Assembly: GCA_014871385.1 (NCBI GenBank)
Contig: MU104859.1
Location: forward strand, 1 to 64,000
Direction of reading: 5' to 3'
From: Ceratodon purpureus
Lineage: Eukaryota; Streptophyta; Bryopsida; Pseudoditrichales; Ditrichaceae
Length of the DNA: 64,000 nucleotides
Made by a program: the position numbers and the translations under genes
Part shown: positions 32,955-44,450 of the stretch, one piece after another
Layout: every line of letters begins with the position of its first letter
How positions within the stretch are numbered: position 1 is the first letter of the stretch
The notes under the pieces: generated by a model
The model's input: the letters and a program-made list of their open reading frames with translations, nothing else
What the model was told of the DNA's origin: nothing
Database searches by the model: none

Positions 32955-33240
32955 TCCTGACGGAAGGGAGTGCGCGGGCCGAAGGGAAGGCGAAGAGGGA
33001 AGACGGGGCGCGGGCGGAATAGGGGGTGCGGACGGAGCAGCGTGCGCGTGCGGATGAGGGGGCGCCGGCGGAAGGGGGGTGCGGACGGAGGAGGGTGCGC
33101 GTACACGGGGGATGGCGCGGGCGGATGAGCGTCCGCGGGGTGGATGAGGGCGGAGCGGGCGGACGAGAGAGGACGGAGCAGTGCACGCGGGCGGATGGGA
33201 GGGCGCGGACACAAGGGAGGCGGCCAGCGGAAGCGCCCTC
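32955..33240 (+). repeat. G-rich tract S (copy B)
   Basis: Same G-skewed sequence as 28562-28850 and nearly identical to 41375-41640 apart from small deletions in the latter. Confidence 0.85.
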
Positions 33241-34880
33241 GGGGTGTGACGGTGTGACCCTCGAGGTGTGACGGTGTCCCCCCAGCCCTTCGCTACACTG
33301 GTGTGACCCGTTGGTGTGACCCCTCTGCAAAGAAGGTGTGATGGTGTTCCTGCGGGTCCTTTGATACACCGGTGTGACCCCCGTCGTGTGACCCGTTTGC
33401 AGACGAGGTGTGACGGTGTCCCCCCGGCCCTTCGCTACACTGGTGTGACCCGTTGGTGTGACCCCTCTGCAAAGAAGGTGTGATGGTGTTCCTGCGAGTC
33501 CTTTGATACACCGGTGTGATCCCGTCATGTGACCCGTTTGCAGACCTAGTGTGACGGTGTTCCCCTCAGCCCTTTGCTACACCGATGTAACCCCGTGGTG
33601 TACCCATTTGCGAAGTGGTGTTGTTTGAGTGTCTAGACGCTACTTTCAGTTTCGAGGGTTTTGCCTTGCGAGCATTGTGCTGCTGAACCGGATGTTTCAA
33701 CGAAGACAAACAAGGATGCATGGCGTTTGCTCCGAAGAGGACGCACTCACACCAAATATATCACAAGGGTCCCACCGGTGTGACCCCGGGTGTACGCGGA
33801 TACACTCACACCTCTTGTGCGCGGGGTTGCACACCTGATCGTCCAAGGTTTACACCGGTGTGACTTCGGGTGTAGGCGGACAGTGTGACGTTGGGGGAAG
33901 GAGAGAGTGTGGCGCCGGGTGTAGGCGGACACACGCACACCTCTTCTTCATGAGGATACACGGGTGTGACCTTTGGTGTGGGCGGACACACTCACACTGG
34001 TGTGACCCGGGTGTAGGCCGATACACTTACACATCAATTCAATGAGCTTACACCACAGCCCGGGTGTGGGCGGGCACACCCACACCTCGTCTCCGTGAGG
34101 TTACACCAGTGTGACATCGGGTGTGGGCGGACGGTGTGGCGCCGGGTGTAGGCGGGCACACTCACACCTCGTCTCCATGAGGTTACACCGGTGTGGCACA
34201 TGGTGTAGGCGGGCGGTGTGACCCGGGTGTAGGCGGTCACACTCTCACCCCATCTCCTTGGGGTTAGATTGGTGTGACCCGGGTGTAGGTGGACACACTT
34301 CCGCTGGTGTAAACCGGGTGCAGGTCCTTGGTGTGACCCGCGGTGTAGGAAGGGTGTGACGGAGGAGGAGAGTGTGCTTTCAGGAGACGGTGTTGTCGCT
34401 GTTTGTAAAGCGTCGGTGTGATGTGCCTTGCACCGAAGATCATACACACTAAAGCCCAAAACTCAAATGAGCAAACCCCGCACCCAAGGTGGCATGTCAG
34501 ACTCCAAATGAATTTGACCCTAAAACCCTAAACCAAGCAATTCAGCCTTCACGGCATGCACTATCCATCGCCACTGTTAGGTGCTCCTAAAACCAGTTCA
34601 GTGTTACAAAGGATACACGGGTGTGACCCTTTGTGTGGGCGGCCACACTCACACCAGTGAGACCCGGGTGTAGGCCAATACAATCACACCCCATGTCCGT
34701 AGAATTACACCCATGTGACCCCGGGTGTACGCGGTTTCAGCTCACACCTCATGTAGGCCGGCACACTCACACCTCGTCTCCGCGAGGATACCCCGGGTGT
34801 GGGCGGACGGTGTGGCGTCGGGTGTAGGCGAACGGTGTGACTTGGGTGTAGGCGAACGGTGTGACCCGGGTGTAGGATAA
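33240..34880 (+). repeat. ACACCGGTGT arrays and conserved flank (copy B)
   Basis: Arrays at 33240-33620, 33770-34370 and 34600-34880. The conserved flank is at about 34375-34575. A unique insert at 33620-33770 splits the array. Module V is absent, so copy B is truncated on the right. Confidence 0.82.
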
Positions 34881-37800
34881 ATTGTCCTCCGTGTGTGCTT
34901 ATGAAGTCACGATTGAGGAACCGCTGGTCGATGGAGCTGGAACCAGAAGGCACTAATGAAGATTTATTGATTACTAATAAATTCACAAAAAAGCTAAAAG
35001 TTGCACTCGAATTCCGGCCCACGCAGGGATTCGAATTCCAGCCTACGCAGGGATAGCACCTATAAATGCAACTTTGAAATTTCATAACTAATTGTGACAG
35101 AGTACAAAAACAAGGGTTCTGCTTGCTCTATCTTTCCACTTCTCCATGCACTGATATCTCTTGAACTATCATGTTTGCTACATATTATCATTATGTGTGC
35201 TGAGAATTGAACCATTGTTGAGCACCAGTGACAAAATCATACTGCAAACACAATGAACATATTAGAATGCTTAATTTTTTTTGATAAAAAGATCACATTT
35301 GTGGTTCATAATTGCAACAAAGACTTGTCGCACCTACATTCACGACTTTCCTCGAAGAACATTCCAAAAAATTTAAAACAATTTATGGAAAAACAATCCT
35401 CCAAGAATCTATGAACATTCTTCTACAGTTCTGGAATCACAAGAGTTTACCCGTATTTCTAAACTTGGATCACTCCTCCATCCTATGTTTTGGTTTTCGA
35501 ACACAGTCCATCTTCTATCTCCATTCTAAAGAATACTTTCAAATGCAGATTCCAGGTGGTTTGGTGGAATGCAGGTGAAACAAAACCATGGAAGAATGAG
35601 GTGCGACGACGGTACAGTATGTGGCTGATTCCACCTCTGTAGACCAGGTTGCCAGATTCCTTTAGCTCATGCTGCCTCACGTTCTTCCTTTGATTCATTC
35701 GAGATCATCCGAAATTGTGAAGCATGAGCGTTCTGTTGAAATGTATCGTGCTTCGGTGATCACACTACAATCATATGCCTCCCCTGCTGCTTCGAACCAA
35801 CGCTTCTTCAATGCATGGGAGTGACTTGGTGTCACTCAGAATGTTCCATGGAAGCCAGTCCGAAAACCCTAAACCTCGAAGATGGACATTCAGGCTCTTG
35901 GAAGCTCAGTTGTTCAGTTTCTACAAGGCACTTATCTGCTCTTGGAGTTTTTTGCGAGTTTTCTGTTCAAGCCATGGATTTCCATGGAGTGCTCACACTT
36001 CACCTGAGCTCAGGTGTCTTGACATCGTCATCATCGAAACGACCATCTGCAGGAGATGAGCAGTCTCACAAGGTTGAGTCCACTTGCATGTTTCTCAGCG
36101 CGGTTGCAATCGAAGGGCCCTTGACGTGAACCAGACGTACTGTGGCTTCCAGGTCCGTCTTCCGTCTCAGATACGACTCTCTGTTCTGAATTTTTTCGCA
36201 ATGCCGTATCTCTGTAACTTAACCTCCGACCGAGTCTCGTACATGCCTCCCCTTCAGGTATACCATCATTCCTGATGATGGGCGCTTTGTGTACCGTGGT
36301 GGAAAGAATGGAGGTCTACCATACCGTCGTTGGTGCTGCAAGTTTGAGTGGGTACTGTCTACCTGGTTAAACGTGTTGCAAACCTTGACAGTACTAACCA
36401 CTGTGCATTTGGGGTGCTGTCTGCAAGGTAGACCAAATTGCAAACGATGCAGGAAGCAGTGGTGTTTTGTAAAAGGAAAACTTTGAGAGATCTTACATGC
36501 CAGATGTCGTCGAACTTGACAGTTATTGAAGTAGCATATTTGTGTCCAATATAACACGTCCTTTTCGCCCAAGGCAAGGGTGTCACAAGCCAATATGGTG
36601 TCTGAGCAAAATCCGTATTGGGCGATCTAGCTTTGAAACGAACAGGGATGAACGCTTGTTCGATAAATTGCAATCCAGCTCACCCGTTCTTCTGTGAAAA
36701 AAGCAGGAAGGTAAGGCACCACATGCTCGTGGCGCCGGCGCCAGTACAGAGATGCGGCTGGAAATGTATCGTCATTCCCGTGGCTTTACTTGAGCTGAAT
36801 TGAACGGGAAATATTCGAGGTGCACGGTAGAGAATCGACATGTTCTCGGACCAGCGTGACTTTGTTTGTACTTGATGGTAGATGGTAAACTTGTAATCGG
36901 AGTACATATCGTAAATGCCTTTCTGGGTCTATCGCGATGACATCGGTCCAAAAATAGGCACAGAAATCGCAACCTTCTGAAACCTCTTCTTTCGCAACAA
37001 GAGATGCAATTTGCTAGACTCACATGAAGTTCATTCTCGATAACTGACTCTGTTTTCAGCGTGATTAATTGCTCTCTCCGGATGTCTAGACAGTTTACTA
37101 GCATCACTCGGGCGTGAGTCCAAGCCAGACATTATAATCACTGAACGTTCGTGAAATGTTCTCCATAGATCTTTCCTGGAATCACCGTAGTGTAACAAGT
37201 GCTTGTATTTGGACGTTGTCTGACAGGACGGTATTCTGAATTCTAGGATCGATGTTTGCTGGTTCATCGCTGGTACAGAAGCACGAGAGTTTTGAATTCA
37301 TGTTTACAATGGCGCCGGCGCCATTCGAGCGTCCATCGGCATTTTGAAACAGAGATTCAAAACGATTTTTTTAACGGAGCAAGTTCCACGGCGTGTCCAC
37401 GGAAGACTCAGGAACACATTCTGTCATGGATTCTCGATTTTAACAACCTTAATAAATACATTCACCATATAGCATTCGAAAGAAGTACGTGAACGGCCGT
37501 TGATTTAGGAGATGAGTAAATTTTTATAATAAAATTACAGGTAAGAGAGATCTAGGTCTGAAGAAACAGTTGAGTAGACCGCCGAAGGGAGTGCGCGCTT
37601 GAGCTTTATGAAATGCAGTGATCATGGCGTATTTAACAGAATTGAACCATCGGAAGTGCTCAAGTTGAAATATGGTTACAGAAATAGGAACTTAAAAGTG
37701 TACGATGTGTTCATCTTGGCATCATCAAGTTCCCACGCGACTCACCATGGCGTTATGGAGGCCTATTCATGACAGCGACCATTCATATTCATGCAGCCTT

Positions 37801-38036
37801 TCATGTTCGCACCTCTTAACATGTCTTCTTTGGTTTACACTTGGAATGGTTTAGTATGCATAGCATAGGTTTCTTCGGCAAGCATAGCTGTGATAGGCTT
37901 CCCAATCCCCTGGAGACACATCATTCGACACGGATTGATCGGATACTAGTTCTGTGCTCCTTAATTAAGTTCTCTTTAGGCCTCTTACAAGATGATGAAT
38001 TTGGTGGGAGGGATTACGCAATACCACGTTCGCTGG
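34881..38036. other. low-repeat interval without a confident gene
   Basis: Only short frames. At 36265-36350 (plus) the reading GRFVYRGGKNGGLPYRRWCC followed by KFEWVLSTW loosely resembles the W-x-C-K-F core of the second SPH domain at 38.8 kb. It may be a relic of a neighbouring SPH gene, but this is weak. ATTTAGGAGATGAG at 37504-37517 is half of the recurrent palindrome. Confidence 0.35.
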
Positions 38037-38999
38037 ATGGAACTTTTTGCACTGATGATATCGCTTATTCTGCATTCGGCAAATTCGCTTTCAAAGAATA
38101 AGGATCCTTATAGCCCCCTTGAGATACAAAATGACTCACCATACCCGATCAGCATTGCTTGCGCTGAAAAGAAAGCCGTGGATGGACACATTCGAATGCA
38201 ATTCATTTTATCAGAATTTCTGACTCCGAATTCGGGTGCCCAACTTGGTTCTCCTTATCTTAAAAGTATGCACTTGGAATTGTTCGAAAACAACTTATTC
38301 TGCGAGTTTTCATTCCGGTCGCGGAGTTGGAATTGCGTGGAATCTTATATTGTGCAGCCTCTCTGCGTGTATGAAAATCCAGAGGTGTTGAGCACCCGCA
38401 ACAAAGAGGGGGGGTACTCGGACGATGACTGCCCGATCTGCGATGAGTGGCCCCACACCGAGAAACCACGGTGTCGTTGGAAAATTGAGTCGGACGGAGT
38501 ATATGTATCCCAGTTTAGTCCTCCGCGAGGCTGTCAGCATTATCTTAGAAAGAGCCAGTTCATGCTGAATCCATTCAGCTGGGGATTGGCGGATAAGCTT
38601 GAGGAGTACTATGTGTCAATACTGAATGACCTCGACCACGAATTGCTGGTGGCTTACGGACCGGAGGGTGGTGGGACGATTTTTCGAAGACTTCCATCCC
38701 GTCAGAACGTACCAGAAGGTCAACGTACGGTGGGATTTACTTTGAGTAGAGCTACTGATCCAGATCGGCTGGTGAGGTGGTTATGTAAGTTTGCCTTGGT
38801 TGCAACATTGGAGTATCGCAAAGACGTCGTCCTCTGGATTCCTCCCGGTGATCCCAAAGATGAAATGCTGTGCATTGATTGCGCGTGGAAAGCGAGTGCG
38901 AGTGGACTTTACCTGGATTCAAGGGTTTGTAATCAAGACAATCCAGACTGGGTAAAAAAATTCGACTGGGTTGGACCTAATCGACAGCATTCAGCGTAA
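38037..38999 (+). CDS. secreted protein with two S-protein-homologue (SPH/S1-like) domains, 320 aa
   Basis: Single exon from ATG 38037 to TAA. An in-frame ATG 15 codons upstream (37992) is less likely, because the internal Met starts a classic signal peptide (ELFALMISLILHSANSLS). Domain 1 (residues 28-157): LEIQNDSPYPISIAC, then LFCEFSF, then CRWKIESDGVYV. Domain 2 (191-293): YYVSILNDLDHELLV, then GFTL, WLCKFAL, then CAWKASASGLYL. Both follow the plant self-incompatibility S1 pattern: a strand ending Asn-Asp, a central Cys-x-Phe, and a closing Cys-x-Trp-x5-Gly-x-Tyr. SPH proteins are small secreted beta-sandwich proteins; S1 of poppy is a pollen-tube growth inhibitor, and most members have unknown roles. 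Usual members have one domain of about 110-130 residues. The linker between domain 1's core and its closing motif holds an extra CPIC pair. The domain call is motif-based. Confidence 0.65.
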   Translation: MELFALMISLILHSANSLSKNKDPYSPLEIQNDSPYPISIACAEKKAVDGHIRMQFILSEFLTPNSGAQLGSPYLKSMHLELFENNLFCEFSFRSRSWNCVESYIVQPLCVYENPEVLSTRNKEGGYSDDDCPICDEWPHTEKPRCRWKIESDGVYVSQFSPPRGCQHYLRKSQFMLNPFSWGLADKLEEYYVSILNDLDHELLVAYGPEGGGTIFRRLPSRQNVPEGQRTVGFTLSRATDPDRLVRWLCKFALVATLEYRKDVVLWIPPGDPKDEMLCIDCAWKASASGLYLDSRVCNQDNPDWVKKFDWVGPNRQHSA

Positions 39000-39192
39000 G
39001 TCTGGGAATGTCGGTTAGAATTCATGGAAACCAAGAACACCCTGCTGTCTCATTGATGTGATGCTCATATTGCGGATCACGATGGATTGGGACTGTTAAA
39101 CAGCATTCACACGTGGACGGTGGTGGCATGGAAAGATGCACAATCGAAACCATCGACTTGATAAGCACAGACGGAGGACAGTTTATTCAAGT

Positions 39193-40262
39193 CCGGACAC
39201 GAGCGGACCGTCGTCGATTGAGAATAAGGTATTAGAAGAACACAACGTTGATGGCGAGGCCAGCTGTCAAGGTGGAGGTTTGTGGATCGAGGTGGAGACG
39301 TCCAGGGGGGTTCCATGGAGGAGGATGCCAAGAGCGATAAGGGTTCCGATCCTTGTGGAATTTCTCCACCGGTCAGAATCCGCGACGTCAACATCTCTCG
39401 TGATCATGATATGCGGATGCAATCGCATCCAAAGCCTCCTGCCGCAACGACATCATCTCATCACGAATTTGTGAGGCCGTCCCTCGTCCGAAATTCCTCG
39501 GCAGGTCACCTTGCGAGTGCAACAATAAAGGGCTCAAAAACTCAATGTGATATCATATGATAGTGGAGACACAACAGAAAGCGACGAGGATGAAAGCCGG
39601 CAGAGGACGGTGGAGATTACGAAGTCTACCGAGGTCGACACCGTGGAGTGAGGTGGAACAAAGAGATATACTCTTCCTCCCTCGCGAGGTACCACGGGTT
39701 CGATGAATACGAGTTTACCATGGTGACGTAGAGTTTATAGACGTCACGTTTTAGGTGATCTCCTAAATGCTTGTCTCAGCGGCAAGACGGAAACAAAACC
39801 ATAAGCCCTGCTCTCTGCTCACACAAAGAAAACAGGACGCATAGGCGCGGAGTAGAGAATGGGCTCGGTGGGATGAACATGCCTCCTTCGAGAGTAGTCG
39901 TACTCCAGGCGACGTAGTTCAATTCAAATCTGATGTGAATGACAATATAGGCGATGACGTTGCATTTTCTCACTCTGGATGCGAGGTTTGAGAATTAGAG
40001 CCTGTCGTAATTTCCTGTCCTGAACTCTGGTCTGAGCGTAGGTGATTCGCGAAATGTTGCGTTGAACCAGTCAGGAGTGCATTCAGGTGCAAGTTTGGAG
40101 ATTTCGGGGCATGCTTCAGTTCTGGGATTTTCTAGGAAGTCCGTAGCTTGTGCAATTACTTGCATGTTTGAGGATGCAGCGCGAAATCTAATCTTGCAAC
40201 CGGGAAAGCTCGTTGTGGATCACCATGTATGAGTTTGGTGTGAGATCCACCCTGACGTCCCT
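39193..40262. repeat. 1.1-kb dispersed duplication, copy 2
   Basis: Second copy of 4254-5352, same orientation, starting about 190 bp after the double-SPH gene. The palindrome TTTTAGGTGATCTCCTAAAT is at 39749-39767. The homologue of the short minus-strand frame at 5089-5307 stays open here, but its ATG is ACG. Confidence 0.85.
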
Positions 40263-40413
40263 TTACATGTGAAGAGCCTGCAATCCCACGTTTACAATAC
40301 TACAAATAAGAGCCGCTCACATGCACACTTTCTCATATATGTATTGGAAGAATGTGCGTGTGTCTGTTCCCTTGGTTCCCGTTTTTGCCCCGTACTTGAG
40401 AATCTCCTTATAG

Positions 40414-41060
40414 TTGTTTCCCGAGTGTGAATATTGGCGCAAGTCAAAAATTGATGAATCCTATATGGGTATTGTTAATGGAGGGCAAGGCTTGATACGC
40501 ATCGCCGATAAGCTGTACAATTATCCTTTTATCAAAGTTATTGGTATCTCGTTATGGGAGAAATGGTCATCGACTGCAAAGGAGCACCCCATGCGTTGCG
40601 TGACTAGGCTCACACACATCGAGGCTTCCGGCTACTTTTATCTCCTGAGGTTTAGATGTACATGCGTACCTAGGTCTACATCCCGGAACTAAGGTTGGCC
40701 TATGGACACAAACATGAGAGCATTACTACGGCATGCTCCTCGCCGTATTTATCACGGAGTCCATCACTTGCGGTTGGAGGTCGACATCGAGCTTGATTTC
40801 CCAGCCCCGCTGCAGCCTTGTTGAGCATCGTGATGCTTCATTGCAGCGCCAATCGCCTACGCCTATTGCACGTCCGGGTCATTGTACAACCTTCCTCCGT
40901 TAGACTCCGCGAAGTACTTGGAGCCCCCGGAGGACTTATAGACTGGGTTGTTGGATGGCTGGTTTGACAGCAATGCTGCTGAATTGAATCAACATCAAAA
41001 ATCCAAGTTAGCGAATTAACCTTGCGGAGCGCGAGTAAATCTAAACTCTCTCCCTCTTTC
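40414..41060 (+). repeat. composite repeat, left module Q (copy C) with extended left end
   Basis: 40540-41060 matches 27745-28300. To its left a plus frame (40414-40690: CEYWRKSKIDESYMGIVNGG, then IRIADKLYNYPFIKVIGIS) has protein-like composition but no recognised family. It may be a captured coding fragment. Confidence 0.7.
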
Positions 41061-41106
41061 TCATACACATACTTAACCAAAACGAGACCAAACTCGAAGA
41101 CTTCCA

Positions 41107-41370
41107 AGGCCCCGTGATACTAGACTTTAATGGATAGACGCTGAGCGGACTATCCATATGTTCCGGGTGGCGACAATATAGTCCCGAGTGTATTGTCATG
41201 GAATGATTTAGGTGATCTCCTAAATGTTGACAAGTAGCACTCCTTAGCCGAGAAGGGACCGGACGGGTCGTGGAAGCTTTTTCCACCGCGGTTGTTGCAG
41301 CCGTATGATCCATTCACATTTGTTTATTTTACATTGCTATTCCATCCGTGGTTGTAATGTTGCATCTTTG
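41107..41370 (+). repeat. repeat module R (copy C)
   Basis: Closest to copy B. The palindrome is at 41207-41225 and the module ends at CCATCCGTGGTTGTAATG before the G-rich tract. Confidence 0.85.
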
Positions 41371-41374
41371 AACT

Positions 41375-41640
41375 CCTGACGGAAGGGAGTGCGCGGGCCG
41401 AAGGGAAGGCGAAGAGGGAAGACGGGGCGCGGGCGGAATAGGGGGTGCGGACGGAGCAGCGTGCGCGTGCGGATGAGGGGCCGCCGGCGGAAAGGGGGTG
41501 CGGACGGAGGAGGGCGCAGGCGGATGAGCGTCCGCAGGGTGGATGAGGGGGGAGCGGGCGGACGAGGGAGGACGGAGGAGTGCATGCGGGCGGATGGGAG
41601 GGCGCGGACACAAGGGAGGCGGCCAGCGGAAGCGCCCTCG
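41375..41640 (+). repeat. G-rich tract S (copy C)
   Basis: Same as 32955-33240 with a deletion of about 25 bp near 41515. The Pro/Ser-rich frames on its complement are composition artefacts. Confidence 0.85.
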
Positions 41641-43690
41641 AGGTGTGACAGTGTGACCCTCGAGGTGTGACGGTGTCCCCCCAGCCCTTCGCTACACTGG
41701 TGTAACCCGTTGGTGTGACCCGTTGGTGTGACCCCTCTCCAAAGAAGGTGTGATGGTGTTCCTGCGGGTCCTTTGATACACCGGTGTGACCCCGTCGTGT
41801 GACCCGTTTGCAGACGAGGTGTGACGGTGTTCCCCACAGCCCTCTGCCACACCGGTGTGACCTCGGGTGTAGGCGGACGGTGTGACGTCGGGGGAAGGGG
41901 AGAGTGTGGCGCCGGGTGTAGGCGGGCACACTAAACCGCGTCTCCAAGAGGTGACACCTGTGTGGCCCGGGGTGTAGGCGGACGGTGTGACCCGGGTGTG
42001 GGCGGGCACACTTACATTGGTGTAACCCGCGGTGTAGGCGGACAGAGTTACACTTGTGTGACCCGCGGTGTAGGAGGGGTGTGACCCGCGGTGTAGGCGG
42101 ACAGAGTTACACTTGTGTGACCCGCGGTGTAGGAGGGGTGTGACGGAGGAGAGCGTGCGCTTCGGAGACGATGTTGTCGCTGTTTGTAAAGCGTCGGCGT
42201 CGGCGTGCAGTACAAAAAATAGAGCGCCATACACACTAAAGCCCAAAAACTTCAATGAGCAAACCCCGCACCGAAGGTGGCATCTCAGACTCCAAATGAA
42301 TTCGACCCTAAACCAAAACCCCGAGCAATTCAGCCTCAACAGTGAGACCCAGGTGTAGGCCGATATACTCACACCTCATGTCCGTAGAATTACACCCATG
42401 TGACCCCGGGTGTACGCGGTTTCAGCTCACACCTCATCAACTTGAGGTTACACCAGGGTGACTTGGGTGTAGGCGGGCACACCCACACCTCGTCGCCGTG
42501 AGGCTACACCGGTGTGGCCCCGGGTGAGGGTGAACGGTGTGGCGCCGGGTGTAGGCGGGCACACCCACACCTCAACGCAGTGAGGATACACCGGTGTGGC
42601 CCCGGGTGTGGGTGGATGGTGTGGCGTCGGGTGTGGGCAAACGGTGTGACCTGGGTGTAGGTAGTCACTTACACCTCGTCGTTGTGAGGCTACACCGGTG
42701 TGGCCCCGGGTGTGGGTGAACGGTGTGGCCTCGGGTGTAGGCGGGCACACCCACACCTCGTCACCGTGAGGCTACACCGGTGTGGCCCCGGGTGTTGGTG
42801 GATGGTGTGGCGTCGAGTGTAGGCAAACGGTGTGACCCTGGTGTAGGCAAACGGTGTGACTCGGGTGTAGGCAATCACTCACACCTCATCTCCGTGAGGT
42901 TACACAAGTGTAGCCTTGGGTGTGGGCGGATGGTGTGGCGCCGGGTGTAGGCGGGCACACCCACACCTCGTCGCTGTGAGGCTACACTGGTGTGGCCCCG
43001 GGTGTGGGTGAACGGTGTGGCGTTGGGTGTAGGCGGGCACACCGACACCTCGACGCCGTGGGGCTACATCGGTGTGGCCCCGGGTGTTGGTGGATGGTGT
43101 GGCGTCAGGTGTAGGCAAACGGTGTGACCCGGGTGTAGGCAGTCACTCACACCTTGTCTCCGTAAGGTTACACCTGTGTGGCGTCAAGTGTAGGTGGACG
43201 GTGTGGCGTGGGGTGTAGGCGGACGGTGTGACCGGGGTGTAGGCGGACGGTGTGACCGGGGTGTAGGCGGACGGTGTGACCGGGGTGTAGGCGGACGGTG
43301 TGACCGGGGTGTCGGTGGGCACACTTGCACTGGTGTGACCCGGGGTGTAGGTCCATGGTGTGACCCGCGGTGTAGGAGGGGTGTGACGGAGGAGAATGTG
43401 CTGTGACCCGGGTGTAGGCAGTCACTCACACCTTGTCTCCGTGAGGTTACACCTGTGTGGCGTCAAGTGTAGGCGGACGGTGTGACCGGGGTGTAGGCGG
43501 ACGGTGTCACCGGGGTGTAGGCGGACGGTGTGACCGGGGTGTAGGCGGACGGTGTGACCGGGGTGTAGGCGGACGGTGTCACCCGGGGTGTAGGCGGACG
43601 GTGTGACCCGGGTGTCGGTGGGCACACTTGCACTGGTGTGACCCGGGTGTAGGCGGACGGTGTGACCCGCGGTGTAGGAGGGGTGTGACG
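41640..43690 (+). repeat. ACACCGGTGT arrays and conserved flank (copy C)
   Basis: Arrays 41640-42135 and 42345-43690 separated by the conserved flank (42140-42340). At 43205-43315 and 43470-43610 the array becomes a perfect 24-bp tandem containing GTGTAGGCGGACGGTGTGAC, four to six copies each, so local homogenisation is recent. Confidence 0.88.
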
Positions 43691-44450
43691 GAGGAGAGTG
43701 TAACTTGGCCGATGGTGTTGTGGTTGTTTGCAAAGCGTCGGTGTGATGTGCATTGCATCGAAGATCATACACACTAAAGCCAAAAAACTCGAATGAGCAA
43801 ACCCCGCACCATAGGTGGCATCGAAAACTCCAAATGAATTCGACCCTAAATCAAAACGCCGTGCTTCACCGTTCACGGCCTGCATTATCCACCGCCACTG
43901 TTACAGAGGTGCCACGGCTCAAGAGGCAACTTTTGATTGGCGGGAAATGGGAGGGCGAGCCTTATACCGATGGAAAGCTCTTCGAAAAGCGCACAAGATG
44001 CACGCAAAAAACAAGCAAATTGAGCAAGAATTGATTGAGATATCGCTCGCCGAAGTTAACAGTTGGACGGCGCACCCGGAAATGCAACTTTTGCATGCGG
44101 AGGAATTAGCGGGCGTGCCTTATACCGATGGAAAGAGCGTGAAAAATCAGTCACAATGAAGCCAAGAACGACCGCAATCGGGCACAAAATGACGGAGATA
44201 TGAAAGGTGGAAGTTGGCGGCAACACGGCAATTTCAATGAAAATGTCGCATTTGACTCGCACCGAATCTGTGAACGAAAATTAGATATTTGGAAAGAGCT
44301 CACAAAATCAGTAAAGACCGACCTTTGAAACACTCAAATCGCACAAGATATGGGGGAGAAAATGCTCCTCAAAAATTGGTGTGACCGGCGGGCTACACCA
44401 GTGCGGTGTACCGCACGGAATGCACTGCATTCCGGTCTTCTCTTAACATA
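43690..44450 (+). repeat. composite repeat, right modules U and V (copy C)
   Basis: Homologue of 30600-31345. It ends at TTCTCTTAACATA, immediately left of the 3.3-kb satellite unit. Confidence 0.82.

Noticed and set aside
43205..43610. CRISPR-like array
   Set aside because: Head-to-tail 24-bp minisatellite with no unique spacers, in a eukaryotic genome.
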